A stretch of 64,000 bases of DNA. Origin: Rosellinia necatrix. Taxonomy: Eukaryota; Ascomycota; Sordariomycetes; Xylariales; Xylariaceae. This document shows positions 24,792 to 38,853 of the stretch, piece by piece. The notes beneath the pieces were generated by a model. The model had not been told where the DNA came from and did not search any database. It saw only the letters and a program-made list of their open reading frames with translations. Position 1 is the stretch's first letter; each line of letters starts with the position of its first letter. Location: assembly GCA_021209875.1 (NCBI GenBank), contig JAGYVD010000004.1, positions 434,001 to 498,000 on the forward strand, in the 5' to 3' direction. The position numbers were made by a program, and so were the translations under genes.

Positions 24792-27700
24792 ATCTATAAA
24801 TTATTTTATTTTAAAGCATTAAAACTATTTTTTAAATATTTTTATATAAAAATAATATTAATAATATAATATTAACTTTTTTATAAGCAGTGCTTATAAA
24901 CATGCTAAAAATTTAGCACGCTAAAATATTATTTTATTATATAAAGTTTTTAAGTTATTAGTATATTTTATTAAAAAACTTTTAGTAATATATTTAAAAC
25001 TAAATATATTTAAGTTATTTTAAAAACTTAATATAACATATTTAATTATTAAAACTAATGTTAAAACTAAAGCTATATAAAACTTATTATTTAACTTTAT
25101 TTAAAAATTTTATTTATAAGTTATAACTTTAGACTTTTAAGCTGTTTTATATAATAAAACTTATAAATTTTTTATAAAACAGACAGTATTTTAATATAAA
25201 ATTTTGCTATAATTATTATAAAAGCAATTAATAAGCTTTTTTTAAAAACTTATTATAAAAAAGCAATTTTGTTTAGTTTAATTTTAATAAACTTATTAAT
25301 ATAGAATTATTTATAAACTTTATATAAACTTTTTTATTTTTATTATTTTTTTAATAAAATAAAAATTAAAATATATATATTAATAGTTTTTAATAAATAA
25401 TAACTAACTATTATTTTATTACATGTTATATTATTAAATAAATAAAAACTGTTATAAAATAAGCTATAAAATTTAACGTTTATATTATAAAATATAAAAA
25501 ATGCTTAATAAAAAATAAAAACTATTTAAAAATATTAAAACAGAGCTAATAATAGCTTAAAAACAACTGTTTAATATTTAAAAAGCTTTACTAAAATATA
25601 ATAAAAATTAAATAAATTATATAAACAGAACAAAAATATAAACTTTTATATTTAAACTGTTTAAAAATTAAAATAATAACACAGTTATAAATTATATTAT
25701 AGCTAAACTAAAATTATAACAGCTAATTATAACTATTTTTAAAACTTATTAAATAAATTTAATTAATAAATAGTTAATTTATTAAATTATATAAAAAAAC
25801 ATCTGCTTTTAGAATTTTAAAAAAAACATAGAAATTAATTAAAATATTTATAAATAAGTTTTATAATAACGTTTTAAAAAATAAAATAAAATTTAAAATA
25901 TAATATTAAAATATAACTAATTGTTTTAAAATAAATATAAATTAGTTTATTAATAATAACGTAAAAATAAAAAATATTAAGTTTTATTTTGTTAAAAAAT
26001 ATATAAAAATTTAATTTTATATTTATTTAATAAACATTTTAACGTAATTATAACTTTAAAAATTTAATATAATATTTATATAATATTTATAAAATATAAA
26101 CGCTTTTAAAAAATAAAAGCTGATTATAAAACTTTAAACTTTAATAAATATATATTTGCTAAATTTATATAATTTAAAACAAATTTTATATGTTTTATTA
26201 AAAAATATATTTTAATAAAGCTAAATAAAAAAAATTTAAAAATAAGTTATTATTTTATATAACTATTAAAACTATTTTTAAATATTTAAAAATATTATAA
26301 ATTTTAACGCTTATATAAAATATTATATTTAAATAGCTTATTATTTGTTTATAAATAATTAAAAAAAACAAAGCTTATAAAACAAAAATAATACATAAAA
26401 TATAATATATATTTATTATATTAAACTTTTTTAGCTATAATAATATAACTAACTTTATTAGCAAATATATTTATAAAAAACAAAACTTTAACTTATAACT
26501 AAAAAATAAAACAATTAATTATTAAAAATAAATACTTTTAATATAAACAAAAAATATATTATTAAAAACTATCTTATAAAAGCCGCGGATCAGGTTTAAC
26601 ATAATACTTACATAAATATAATTATAAAAAGTTTAGACCAGCAATTTTAAAATTAAAAAAACGCAGCAGAAAAACGGAAAAAATAACTTTAAAAAATAAA
26701 CTTTTTTAAAAATAATATTATTATATAAAAATAAAAAAACTTAATAAACAACTATTTAAATAAAAAGCTTTTATTATATATTTATATTTTATATAATAAC
26801 AGATTATTATTTATTATTTTTAATATATTTAATAATATAAAAGCTAATATATATATAAATATAAATATATTTTTATTAAAAATCGTAAAGCTGTTAAACT
26901 TATTTATTAAAAAAGTTTAAACTTAAATTAATAATTAAATATAATAGAAAATTAAATTAAAAATTAATTATATTTTACGTTTAATTTTAAAATATATAAA
27001 AAATATTTAAAAATATATTTATTAATATTTTAAATATAAAACAGAAAATAATATGAAAAAAATAGTTTAAATAATATAATATATTGTTTAATATTAAATA
27101 ATATATATTAATTTTTTACCCTACCTGCTAAAAAATTACAAGTATTATTATATGCTGGTTATAAATAAACTTCAAATATAGTTATAATATTTAAAATATT
27201 AAACAAATATTAAACAAAAAATAAAAATATTAACTTTAAAAATACCCGTTAAAAAACTAAAAAAAAAACTAAAAAGCTTTTATAAAAAATATTAATAATA
27301 AAAATAAAAATTATAAAAAATCCAACTTTACGTTAAAAATATAAAAAATAAACTAAAACTTAAAATATATTTTTATTTAATAAACTTTTAAAGCTTTAAA
27401 CTAAAAAAAGTTATATTAAATAAAAACAATTTATATTTTTAAATTAAAAATTAAATATTTTTAGACTTTATTATATAAAAAAAATAAAATAAGCTGGTAT
27501 AAAAAAACTAAACATTTAAATTGCTATTTTTAATACTGTTGTTTTTAAACGTTAATATATAAAAATAAAACTAATAATTAAATATAAATTATTAGTATTT
27601 ATTAAATTAATAAATTAATTAATTAAAAAAAACAAAAAAACTAAAAAATAAAACGTAAAAAAAAATATTAAAACTTATATTTTTAAATATTATAACTTAT

Positions 27701-30700
27701 TAAATATATTTAATAAAAAGATTTAATTAAATTGCTTTTTATTAATTATAAATAAACTATAAAATAAATTTTATAAATAGCAAGTTTTTAAAAACTTAAA
27801 ATATAATTTTTATATAAAATATTATTTAACAAGCTATATATTATATAAAAACATTTAATTAATAATTTATAAAAAAATTTATTAAGCTAAACAATATATT
27901 ATATGCTTTTTAATATTATTTATTAAAAAGCTAGCAAAAACTTTATTTTTATATAAATTATCGAAAACTTAATAAAATTATTAAAAAACTAATATTTGTT
28001 GTTTTTATTAAAAAACCCTGTTTTATATTTTAATATTAAAATTTTTATAAAAATTAATATATAATAAATATTTTATTATATTAAAATATATTAAAAAATA
28101 AAAGTTTTATTATATTTTATATTAAATATAAAACTTATTATTATAAAGTTTTTTTTTAATTTAATAAATAAACTTTTATATTTTAAAATATATTAATAAT
28201 ATATTATTTAATTTTTAAATAATTTTATAACATATATATAAATAACGTTTTATTTATTTTAATAATATAAAACTTATTATATATATATTTAAAAATGTTT
28301 TAAAACTATAAAATATAAAATTATAAGCTGATTTAAAAAGTTAAAATTTTATATAAAATAAACTAAGTTTTTAAGCTATATAATAAATATTAACAATATT
28401 TATATTAATTTTATTAAAATAAAAGCTGTAATAAATTAAAAATATTTATTATTATAAAAATATGCAGTTTTTTTAAGTTTTTATAACTTTTATAAAAGTT
28501 TATAAATAAATATAATTAAATAGCTTTTTTATAAACTATTTAATAAAAAAAAAGCTTTTAAATAAATTAATAAATATAATAAAGCTTTTAATATATTAAA
28601 AAGCTTTAATTTTATATTATTATTAAAATATTATAATTATAATTTATTTATTAAAATAAAACTAATTTTTTAATAAAATAGCTTTTAACGCGTTATTTTA
28701 ATTATATTAAAAAATTAGCACTTAACAGCTAATTTTTTAAAAATATTATATAATGCTAAGCTAAATTATAAAATTTTTAATAAAAAATATTAGCAGTAGC
28801 TATAGTTTTAAAAAATAATAACTTAAACTAGTTAATAAATAAAAAACTTTTTTAATAATTATTAATTATTAAGCTTTAAAATATTTTAATATAAAATAAT
28901 ATTTAAACCTGCGATAAACAGAATAAATTAACTTGTTTTTAAAATACGATTTTTTATTATTTTTAACTAGAAAAAAAATATAGTTATAAATGTTTTATTT
29001 TAAAAATAAAAAAATTTATTAATATAAAAACAAAAAAAAGCCTAAAAATATTTAATAATATTTTAACCTGTAGATAATATTATAAAATATATTCTAGGTT
29101 AAATAAAACATAATTGCTAAATATTAATAGTATATTTATATAAAAATTAAAAATCTAAAAAATCCTAATTAATTAAAAAATATTAAAAAAACCGCGAAAA
29201 CTTTAATATAAAGATTTATTAATATAAAGCTAAAAAACTAAAAATAATAACTTTTAATAAATAATAAACAGATTAATAATAATATATAAATAATTAATAG
29301 TATTAAATTATTTATATTTAAAAACTAAGTTAATATAAAAATCTATAACTGTATATTTATAATATATTTAAAAAACGTAAAACTAAAAATTAATATTAAA
29401 AAATATTAATAGCTTAAGCTAATAAACAGCTATAACATTTATATAATAAACTATATAAAATACTGTTTAATAAAAATATTATATTATAAAACCTTAAAAA
29501 ACTAAAACTTCTGCTAATATTTAACTATATATAATAATATTTAATAATAAATTTTAAATAAATATTTTAAAATAAATATAGTTATAATAACGCGCTTGTT
29601 ATAATAAACCGATTAAAAAAAAGCTTAAATAATTTTATATATTATATAAGCTATTATAATAAATATAGCTAAAATATATTATAAAAGGTATTTTAAATAT
29701 TTAATATATTAATAATAATAATTTTAAATTAAAGTTTATAATTTATTTTAATATTTATAAATAAATTATATAAGCTAATAAATATAAAATATATTTTAAC
29801 TTCTGCCGGCTATTATAAAACTATAAAATAAATACAAATTATAAATAAATATTTAAATTAATAATTATAATTATATATTAATTATTATTAAAATAATTAG
29901 TTTAAATATATTTTAGCAATAAATTATATATAAGCAGCACTATTATATAAATTAATAAATATGTTATTTTATAAAATAGAAATAAAATTTTTAATATTTT
30001 TTATTTTAATTAAAATAATTAAACTGCAGCAGAAAAGTTAAAAGAACTTCTAAAAAAAAAAACTTTAAAAATAAAAGCTTAAAATAAAATAAAAAATCGC
30101 TTAGTTTATAAATTTAATAAAAAACATTTAATTTAAATTTAGACTTATATAATTAAACAAGCTAATTATAAGTAAAAAAACCTGATTTTAATATAAGTAA
30201 TTATATATTAATTTTAAAAAAAATAATCGTAAAAACTAACTAACTATTTAATAAGCTAAACTTTTTATAATATAATAAAAGTTTAAAATAATTAATAAAA
30301 ACAATAATATTTTTATATTAAACGTTTTTTTTTATAAAATAATAAATTATTATTATATTAATAAATTATAATTATATTTTAATAATTTATTATTAAAATA
30401 AAAAGCTAATAATTTAAATAATAAAATAATAAAATTTAAAAAAAAAAGTTTATAATTAAAAAATTAAATCGTTGAAAATATATTATAAAAATTATAATAT
30501 TAAATAACTTAAAAAATAAAAGCTAATAATAAATAATATTTTGCTTAAAATTTTAAAAATAACGCAAAATTATTTAAAAATTTTTATAAAAATATTTAAA
30601 CGTGGCAGAACTTTTAAAATATTTAAAAAATTAGCTTAAAGCTATAGAAAATAATAGATTAAATATAGCATATAAAAATAATAATAAAATAATATAATAA

Positions 30701-30929
30701 AAATAATAAAATAAAAATAAAAACAAATATAACAATAAATAAAACAAAGACGGTAATATAATAAAAAAAAACTTATATAATAATTTAATAATATAAAAGC
30801 TTAAAAAGCATAGCATAAAATAAAAACTTAAAATAATTTTTTTTTTTGCTAAAAAATATATTTAAAAGCTATATATTTAAATATAAACACGACTTAAAAA
30901 ACAAGCCGTATTTTTTTAAAAAAGAAAAT

Positions 30930-31176
30930 AATTATAAATAACTGGTTAACTAATCGGGCATATGGCACGGACTAGTATCTGTACACCTGTTGCCAACTAA
31001 TACGCACAGACCAGCTGTAGCGCATAGACTAGACCTACCCCACACACCTGCACTTAGCCAGAATTCTAGTGGGCTAATTCCTCCCATTTACTCTTTCCTT
31101 TTTTATCTGTAGATTTTTTGTACAATACATCACTTATTGCTAAAGCCTTGACTTCTTATTTGTGACTAGTGCAACA
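30930..31176 (+). repeat. 3' LTR of X2
   Basis: Its first bases read AATTATAAATAAC, the RIP version of AGTTACGGATAAC. The 3' half is the least mutated of all four copies and ends GTGCAACA. Confidence 0.85.
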
Positions 31177-31619
31177 TATTATTAATAATAATATTAATAA
31201 ACTATCTTGCTATATAAAATATTATAAAATAAACAAGCTTAAAATTAATTAATATTTTAAAATTAAATATTAAATTAATAATAGTATTTATTTATTTATT
31301 TTAATTTTAATTAAATATTTATTATATATTAAATTAGCTTAATCTTATATTAAATATGTTATTATAACTATTAACCGTATATAACGCTGACAATATTATT
31401 ATTTAAAATAATAAAAAGCAGAAAATATTTAAAAATATTACTAAAAATTTTAATTATATTACAGCTATAAAAATTAAAATAAATAACGTTTAAAAAAAAA
31501 AAATTATTTAAAACTATAAAAAAAATCCTTGTTTTATAAAAATAATTAAAAAAATAAACCAACAATATAAAAAATAATTATAATAAATATATAATTACTT
31601 AAAAAAATTAGTTTTATAT

Positions 31620-31853
31620 TGTCACGATTGGTGTCCTTTGCAGAGGCAAAGCTCCTAGTTAGGGTCCCATATGTATATTGATCAGAAGATAGGGAACCGA
31701 AAAAGCTATCTAGGTAGAAATTAGGTATGTACTAGTTTGTGGGTGCACGGATGCTAGGTCACATGATGTACGTAGGTGTTGTGGGCCTTGGCCCACAACC
31801 AGAAGGACCTTTCCAGGTGGGTCCTAGTCAGGGGTGTGTAGGCATCCATGACT
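31620..31853. mobile_element. Short GC-richer island, probable solo LTR
   Basis: About 234 bp of little-mutated sequence starts TGTCACGATTGG. TATAT flanks both sides (31615-31619 and 31854-31858), but in this AT-rich setting that match is weak. It contains a perfect 10-bp stem hairpin, GTTGTGGGCC/GGCCCACAAC (31778-31799), and CTTTGC...GCAAAG near its start. It lies inside element Y, just after X2. Confidence 0.6.
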
Positions 31854-34800
31854 TATATTATAACTAATTATTAATTTATTTTTTTTATAAAATTTTCGTC
31901 GATTTATTTTATATAATAAACGTTTAAAACAAAATAAAATTATATATTCCAGCTAATTATTAATAATAACTATTATAGTTAACATATAATAAAAAGCATT
32001 ACTTTAGCTTTTAAAAAATATATTATAAACTATAAAGTTTTATTATTTATAACTTTTTAAAATAAATACTTTAATATATTTAGCATTATTTTTAATGTTT
32101 TAAATATATAACTAATCAGCAGAAATTATTAAAAAATTAAAACTTATTATAAAACTATTATAATTATATTATATTATTATAATAGATTTTATTATTAAAC
32201 TAGTAGAAGTTTTAGCAGTAAATATTTTTAAAAAATAAAAGTTATATAATTTATACCTTTTATATTAATTATTTATAAATTTTTAAAAAATATTATTAAT
32301 ATTTAAAAACGTTATATATAAAACTAAAAAATAAGCAGAAGTTTTAATATTTATATTATTACTGGATAATTAAAGCATGCTAGCAAAAATTATTTTAAAT
32401 AAAAACTTAAAATTTATATTTAAATTTTAGCAAACTTTATAAACTAAAATAAATATATTACTAGAAATAATAACAAATTATTATTTTTAAACTAATAATT
32501 AAAATAAAAATATAATTAAAACGTTAAAATTATTATTTATTATTATATTATATTTTTAAAACATTATAAATAAATATTATTTTAATATTATAATATAACT
32601 TTAATAATATTAAATTAATAGCCATACAAAAAATTTAAATAAAATAATATTAAGTTTTAAGCTATAAAGTTTTTATTAATTATAAAAATATTTTATAAAT
32701 TAATTAATTTTAATTTTATTGCTAATTATATTAAATAAATGCTAAAATAATAATTTAATTTATAACAGCTAATATAAAATGTAATATAATATTAAATATA
32801 ATCTAATTTAATATTAAATAAAAAATTTTTTTATGTTTATATAAAAATATTACCTGTTTAAAAACTTTTGCAAACATAATTATAATAATAAACAGAATTA
32901 TTTATTATATTAAAAAATAAATAAGCTAGCGTATAAATTAAACTTTTTAAATATTAATATATATATTAAATTGTTTTAATAATATATTTATTTTTAGCGC
33001 CGCTAGAACTAAACTTTTTAACTAAAAAAAAACGCTTTAGGCGTATTTATATTAAAAAACATAAACAATTTTATTTTTTATAAAATTAAAATTATATTAG
33101 TTTAACAGATTAATAAAACTAATAAACCTTTAATATTAAAATATTTTATTTAATAAAAAATATAAAGCTTTATATAATAAATAATATTTTAAAATATTGT
33201 TTATATAAAACGCTGCTGAATTAATAAAAGCTTTTAATAAAAAAAAGCCGGTTATTTTAAAAGAACTACATGTTAAACGCGTTAAAAAAGCAAAACTTGT
33301 AAAAAAAAAAAATTAAAAAATAATAAATAAAAATCAATAATAAGTAAATATTATTTTAACTATTAATATATAAATATTATTACGTATAATATAATAAATA
33401 TAACGGGCTTAATTATTTAAACTAAATAAATTAAATATAACCGGCTTGTTTATTTAATATATTTTGCTTAACATATATAATTAATTATTTATTCCGCTGC
33501 ATAAAATAAAACATACAAAACTTTTTATATAAAGCTTTTATATATAAACTTTTTATATAAAGTTTTTTAATATTTTTATTTATATATATATCCTGTTATT
33601 ATTATTTTTATATTTTATAACATATTTTTCTTATAATTTTTATTATTTTTATATTATTTAATATAATTTTTATTTATTATTTATTATTTTTATTACTGCT
33701 TTAATATATATTTTTAGTTAAAATAGCATCTGCAGAAACAATTTGTTGCTTTATAGCTAACCGTAATAAAATTATTGCTTTTAATAATAATTTAAGCTAT
33801 AACTAAATTAATAAATTTATTTAAAAAAAAATTTTAAAACTTATTTTTTATTACAACGGTTAAATTAAAATAATAATTATAACAGCCGATTTTTTTATAA
33901 TACTGCTTATAAATATAATTAGCAAGCATATTATAAATTAATTATTAATAAAATAATTATTTAAATGTTTAAACTTTTATAATTAATATAAAATTAAAAA
34001 ACACAACTATAAAAAAATTAATTAATTTAAACTAATAACGTGTTCTTAGTTGCAAGCTTTTTAACTTTTAAAATTATTAAAAACGTGTTTTTAAATAATA
34101 GTTAATTTAAAATAATATTAATAATAATTATATTATTATTAATCTAGCTATTATAATATTATATCGTTAACTTTTAAATCTAAATTATATTTTAAAATTA
34201 AAAAGCAGCTTAAAAAATTATAGAATAAAAACTAAAAATAATTATATTATTACTAAAAATATATTAATATTTTGCTATAAAAATATTAAAGCTTTATAAA
34301 TTTTTAAAAGTATTAAATATAATTTTAAAACTTTTTAACTTAATTAAATTTTTATTAGTTTAAATAAAATTTAAATAGCTAATAGTTTTAAAAGCTTTTT
34401 AATTAATATTTTTTTAAACAAGTTATTTTTTAAGCAATATAAATTTGCTAAAAATATTATCGCTGTTTTTATTAAAGCAGCCGATAATAAAAACTTTTAT
34501 AATAATAAAAAAAAGCATTAAGTTAGCAAAAAAGCTATTATTTTTAATATAATTATTTATAATCTAGTTATAACTAGTTTTGTTATTAATTTTACAGCTA
34601 TTTAAAAAGCTATTAATATTATAAATATTTTAGCAAGTAATAACGTTATAATTATAAATATATAAATTAATAATAAGCGTTAAATAATATAAACATATAA
34701 GCAGAAATATTAATATAATTTTATTATTACGCTAATAACGCTATTTATATTAACTAAAATAATAGATTTAATAAATAACTAAAAATTACTAGCGATATAA

Positions 34801-35990
34801 ATAATAATATTAACATTTAAAAACAAAATAATAATATTAATATTTACTATTAAACTACTAATATTTTTTATTATATTTAAACTATGTTTAAACAGTTTTA
34901 AATTATAAATACTGCTATTTAAACAGTAAATATAACGTTTAAACTGCTTTAAATAATACAGCTAAAAATTATATAAACAACGTTTATATAAGCTTAACTT
35001 TTACAAGTTTAATAATTAAAACTTTATAAAATACTGCTTAATATTATTAATTTTACGTTATAGCTATATTAAATATTATTTAATATTAAAAAATTTATAA
35101 ATATATTTTTAATAATATTATATATAAAAGCTAATATAATGTTATATTTTAATAAATAAAAATTAATAACGATTAAAAATTAGCTATTATTATTAATATA
35201 ACAGCAGATATTTAATACAAGATTATAAAACAACTATATAACTATTTTTAAAACTTAAAAAATAACGCGGCAGCATTTATTTTCCGCTTCTATTATAAAA
35301 AAGCTTTATATATTAAAAGCAGTTTAATAAGATATTATAAAAGCTTTATAAATTTAATTGCTTTATTTAATCGGACTATTTTTATAAATAAAATTAATAA
35401 AATAAAAAATTATTTAATAATAAACTTAAAAACTTTTAAAGATAATAATTAAAACTATTTAATTATTAATAACTAAAATTCTTATGTTATGTATTTAAAT
35501 AAAAAATTGCAGAAAAAATTATAAAATTATAACTATATTACGTTAAATATTTTTTAAAATTAGAAATTATTAATTATAAAATTAACAAAGTAATATAAGC
35601 TAAACATAAAAGTTTTTAATAACTTTTATATTACTAGCTATATAGTTTATAATATTAATAATTTTATAACTATAATACTAGCGATTTTTATTATAAGTAT
35701 TATAATTTTATTAATTAAAAATTAATAAAAAACTTTTTAAATATTATAACTATATTAGCTATAATATTTATTTAAATAAAAACGTTAATAAAAAAAACTT
35801 TTGCAGCTAAAAAATTTATTAACTAACGTATATATTTACGTAAAAAAACTATATATAAACAAATTATTATTAACGCAGGTTTAAATTTAAAAAAATCGCT
35901 ATTAAAAGCAGCAAATAAGCGCTGCTATATCTAGCAGATGCTATTAAATATAGCCTAGCTTTTTAAAACATTAAAACGTAAAGTTTAAAA

Positions 35991-36100
35991 AAGCTTTTAT
36001 AAATAAAAAATAATAACTCAGCTTTTATTAGTTATTTTTTATAAAAAGCTTTTATAAATAAAAAATAATAACTCAGCTTTTATTAGTTATTTTTTATAAA
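35991..36100. repeat. Perfect 55-bp tandem duplication
   Basis: Two identical 55-bp units (35991-36045 and 36046-36100) are followed by the first 8 bases of a third. Being identical in such degraded DNA, they were probably duplicated after the mutation process, or were too short to be its target. Confidence 0.9.
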
Positions 36101-36517
36101 AAGCTTTTTTAAACTAACAACGTTAATTATTTTTTATATTTTTTAACAGTTTTGCTATTTCTTTTTTTTTTTTAACACTTTTTTTATTATATAAACTTTT
36201 ATTTTAATACTTTATAACAACAATATTAGCTTTTTATTTTTAATAACAACGATAATATAAAACTATTTATATTTTTGCTAGTAAGTTAGGCTTAAATTTG
36301 CAGACCGCAGGTATTATTATTAGTTATAAAGTTGTCTTAATTAAACTCCTTTTATTTTATATTTCTATTTTTTAATTTTATATATAGATTAAGCTTAAAT
36401 TTACAGGCAGATAAACATTTTTATAGAACGTAGGACAGGATTTTTTTTTATTTTACTTTTTTTTTTTTAGCTGTTATAAATTAACAAAATTGTTAATACT
36501 TTATATTAAAAAGCAAT

Positions 36518-36715
36518 TATAAAGCTATTTTAACGGATAACTTTTTTAATGAAGCTATTCTAGCGGACAACTTTTTTAAAAAAAGCCTTTTTTTAAAAAG
36601 CTTTTTTTTAGTAAAGCCTTCCTTCTGGAAAGCTTTAAGAAATAAATATATACTAGCCTAGGAAATAAATAATAAATTAATCCCTTATCTTTCTCCAAAT
36701 ATCTGATGCATACTA
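36518..36715. repeat. Right LTR of Y
   Basis: This LTR begins TATAAAGC (RIP form of TGTGAAGC) and ends GCATACTA. It is 198 bp, the same as its left partner, and is followed by the target duplication CTATA. Confidence 0.8.
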
Positions 36716-37206
36716 CTATAAATTATATTATACCTAAACTAAAAATTATAACAACTAATTATAATTATATTTAAAACTTATTAAATAAATTTAATTAATA
36801 AATAGTTAATTTATTAAGTTATATAAAAAAACATTTGCGTTTAAAATTTAAAAAAAAACATGAAAATCGATTAAAATATTTATAAATAAGTTTTATAATA
36901 ACGTTTTAAAAATAAAATAAAATTTAAAATATAATATTAAAATATAATTAACTATTTTAAAATAAACGCGGACTAGTTTCTTAGTAATAACGCAAAAATA
37001 AACAATGTTAAGTTTTATTTTATTAAAAAGTATTTAAAAATTTAATTTTATATTTATTTAATAAATATTTAAATATAATTACAACTTTAAAAACTTAATA
37101 TAATATTTATATAATATTTATAAAAATATAAACGTTTTGAAAAAAATAAAAGCTGTTTATAAAGCTTTAAACTTTAATAAATATATGTTTGCTAGATTTA
37201 TATAAT

Positions 37207-37462
37207 TGATAAGTCTGGTCAGGGGTATGAAGCTGTAAATAGCTGTATTTGCTGTATACGGGTCTGTATTGTGGTGTTGTATGTGTGTTGGTGATGAAGA
37301 TGGTGGAATTCTAGGTGCAGTCCTAGAATTCCACCTACTAGTACAGGTAGGTGGGTGGGCCTAGCCCAAGTGGGCTAGCCCAGGTGGCCTGGGCCACCTT
37401 ATCTAATCTTACAGTGGGGCAACTGGTGGTGCCAAGCCTGGCACCCCTTGCCTACTCTAACA
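37207..37462 (+). mobile_element. 256-bp solo-LTR-like or miniature LTR element
   Basis: Ends are TGATAAGTCTGG...CTCTAACA, with target duplication ATAAT at 37202-37206 and 37463-37467. X2 has the empty site. It contains a 14-bp perfect hairpin (GGTGGAATTCTAGG with CCTAGAATTCCACC), the GGTGGCC/GGCCACC hairpin (37383-37398) and ATCTAATCTTA. It has almost no RIP although it sits in destroyed sequence. A second, rearranged copy lies at 62,455. Confidence 0.85.
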
Positions 37463-38731
37463 ATAATTTAAAACAGATTTTATATGTTTTATTAAAAAAA
37501 TATGTTTTAATAAAACTAAATAAAAAAAAAAATTTAAAAATAAGTTATTAATTTATATAGTTATTAAAACTATTTTTAAATATTTAAAAAATATTATAGA
37601 TTTTAACGCTTATATAAAATATTATATTTTAATAGCTTGTTATTTGTTTATAAATAATTAAAAAAAGCAAAGCTTATAAAATAAAAATAACTTATAAAAT
37701 ATAATATATATTTGTTATATTAGACTTTCTTTAGTTATAATAACATGATTAACTCTGCTAGTAAACATGTTTATAAAAAACAAAGATTTTAACTTATAAT
37801 AAAAAAAAAATAATTAATTACTAAAAACAATTGCTTTTAATATAAACAAAAAAACACGTTATTAAAAACTGTTTTATAAAAACTATAGATTAAGTTTAAT
37901 ATAATATTTATAAAAATATAATTATAAATAAGTTTAGACCAGCTTTTTTAAAATTAAAAAACGTAATAAAAAAACAAAAAAAATAACTTTAAAAAATAAA
38001 CTTTTTTAAAAAAGTATTATTATATAAAAATAAAAAACCTATTAAACAATAATTTAAATAAAAACTTTTATTATATATTTATATTTTATATAATAATAAA
38101 CTATCGCTTGTTATTTTTAACATATTTAGTAATATAAAAGCTAGTATATATATAAATATAAATATATTTTTATTAAAAAATTATAAAACTATTAAACTTG
38201 TTTATTAAAAATAAGTTTAAACTTAAATTAATAACTAAATACAACAAAAATCGGATTAAAAATTAATTATATTTTATATTTAATTTTAAAATATATAAAA
38301 AATATTTAAAAATATACTTGTTAATATTTTAAATGTAAAATAAAAATAATATTAAAAAAAATAGTTTAAATAATATAATATACCGCTTAATATTAAACAG
38401 CATATATTAATTTTTTTATTTTATTTATTAAAAAATTATAAGTGTTATTATATATTAGCTATAAATAAAGCTAGAACGTAGTTATAATATTTAAAATATT
38501 AAACAAACATTAAACAAAAAAATAAAAATATTAACTTTAAAAATGCTTATTAAAAAAACTAAAAAAAAAAAACTAAAAAAAGCTTTTATAAAAAAGTACT
38601 AATAGCAAAAATAAAAATTATAAAAAGATCTGATTTTATGCTGAAAAACATAGAAAAAATAAACTAAAACTTAAAAAACGTACCTCCGTTTAACAAGCTT
38701 TTGAAGCTTTAAACTAGAAAGAAAAGCATGC

Positions 38732-38853
38732 TTGCTACAGAAAAGGATGGGGACCAACTGGTTAGTTGGCTGTGCAGGTATTACAGACTAAGTAGGGCCA
38801 CTTATTTACTGTCTATTTTCTATTTAGTTCCTACCCCTGGTATACTGTAGCAA
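38732..38853. mobile_element. Small MITE-like element with terminal inverted repeats
   Basis: TTGCTACAG at the left end and CTGTAGCAA at the right end are perfect inverted repeats, about 122 bp apart. The flanks repeat ATGCT (if the ends are TGCTACAG/CTGTAGCA) or TGC (if the longer ends are used). X2 lacks the insertion. It contains CCAACTGGTTAGTTGG, a near-palindrome. It is too short to encode a transposase, and the superfamily is not decided. Confidence 0.7.

Larger units (their letters stand above)
24545..31176 (+). mobile_element. LTR retrotransposon X2, uninterrupted copy
   Basis: The LTRs at 24545-24791 and 30930-31176 are both 247 bp. Flanking 5-mers are TATTG (24540-24544) and TATTA (31177-31181), identical except for one G-to-A step expected from RIP. 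A degraded purine tract (30918-30929) precedes the 3' LTR, in the same place as in X1. Total length is 6,632 bp. No reading frame survives. This copy lacks the Y insertion and the two small insertions present in X1. Confidence 0.88.
19616..36715. mobile_element. LTR retrotransposon Y, inserted in X1 and carrying X2
   Basis: The LTRs at 19616-19813 and 36518-36715 are both 198 bp. The target duplication CTATA is at 19611-19615 and 36716-36720. The matching place in X2 (about 25,685) has a single TTATA, i.e. the empty site. After removing X2 and the island at 31,620 the element would be about 10.2 kb, so more insertions may be hidden in it. Internal pieces are 19814-24539, 31182-31614 and 31859-36517. 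They have no readable genes, and I could not decide the orientation. Confidence 0.8.
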
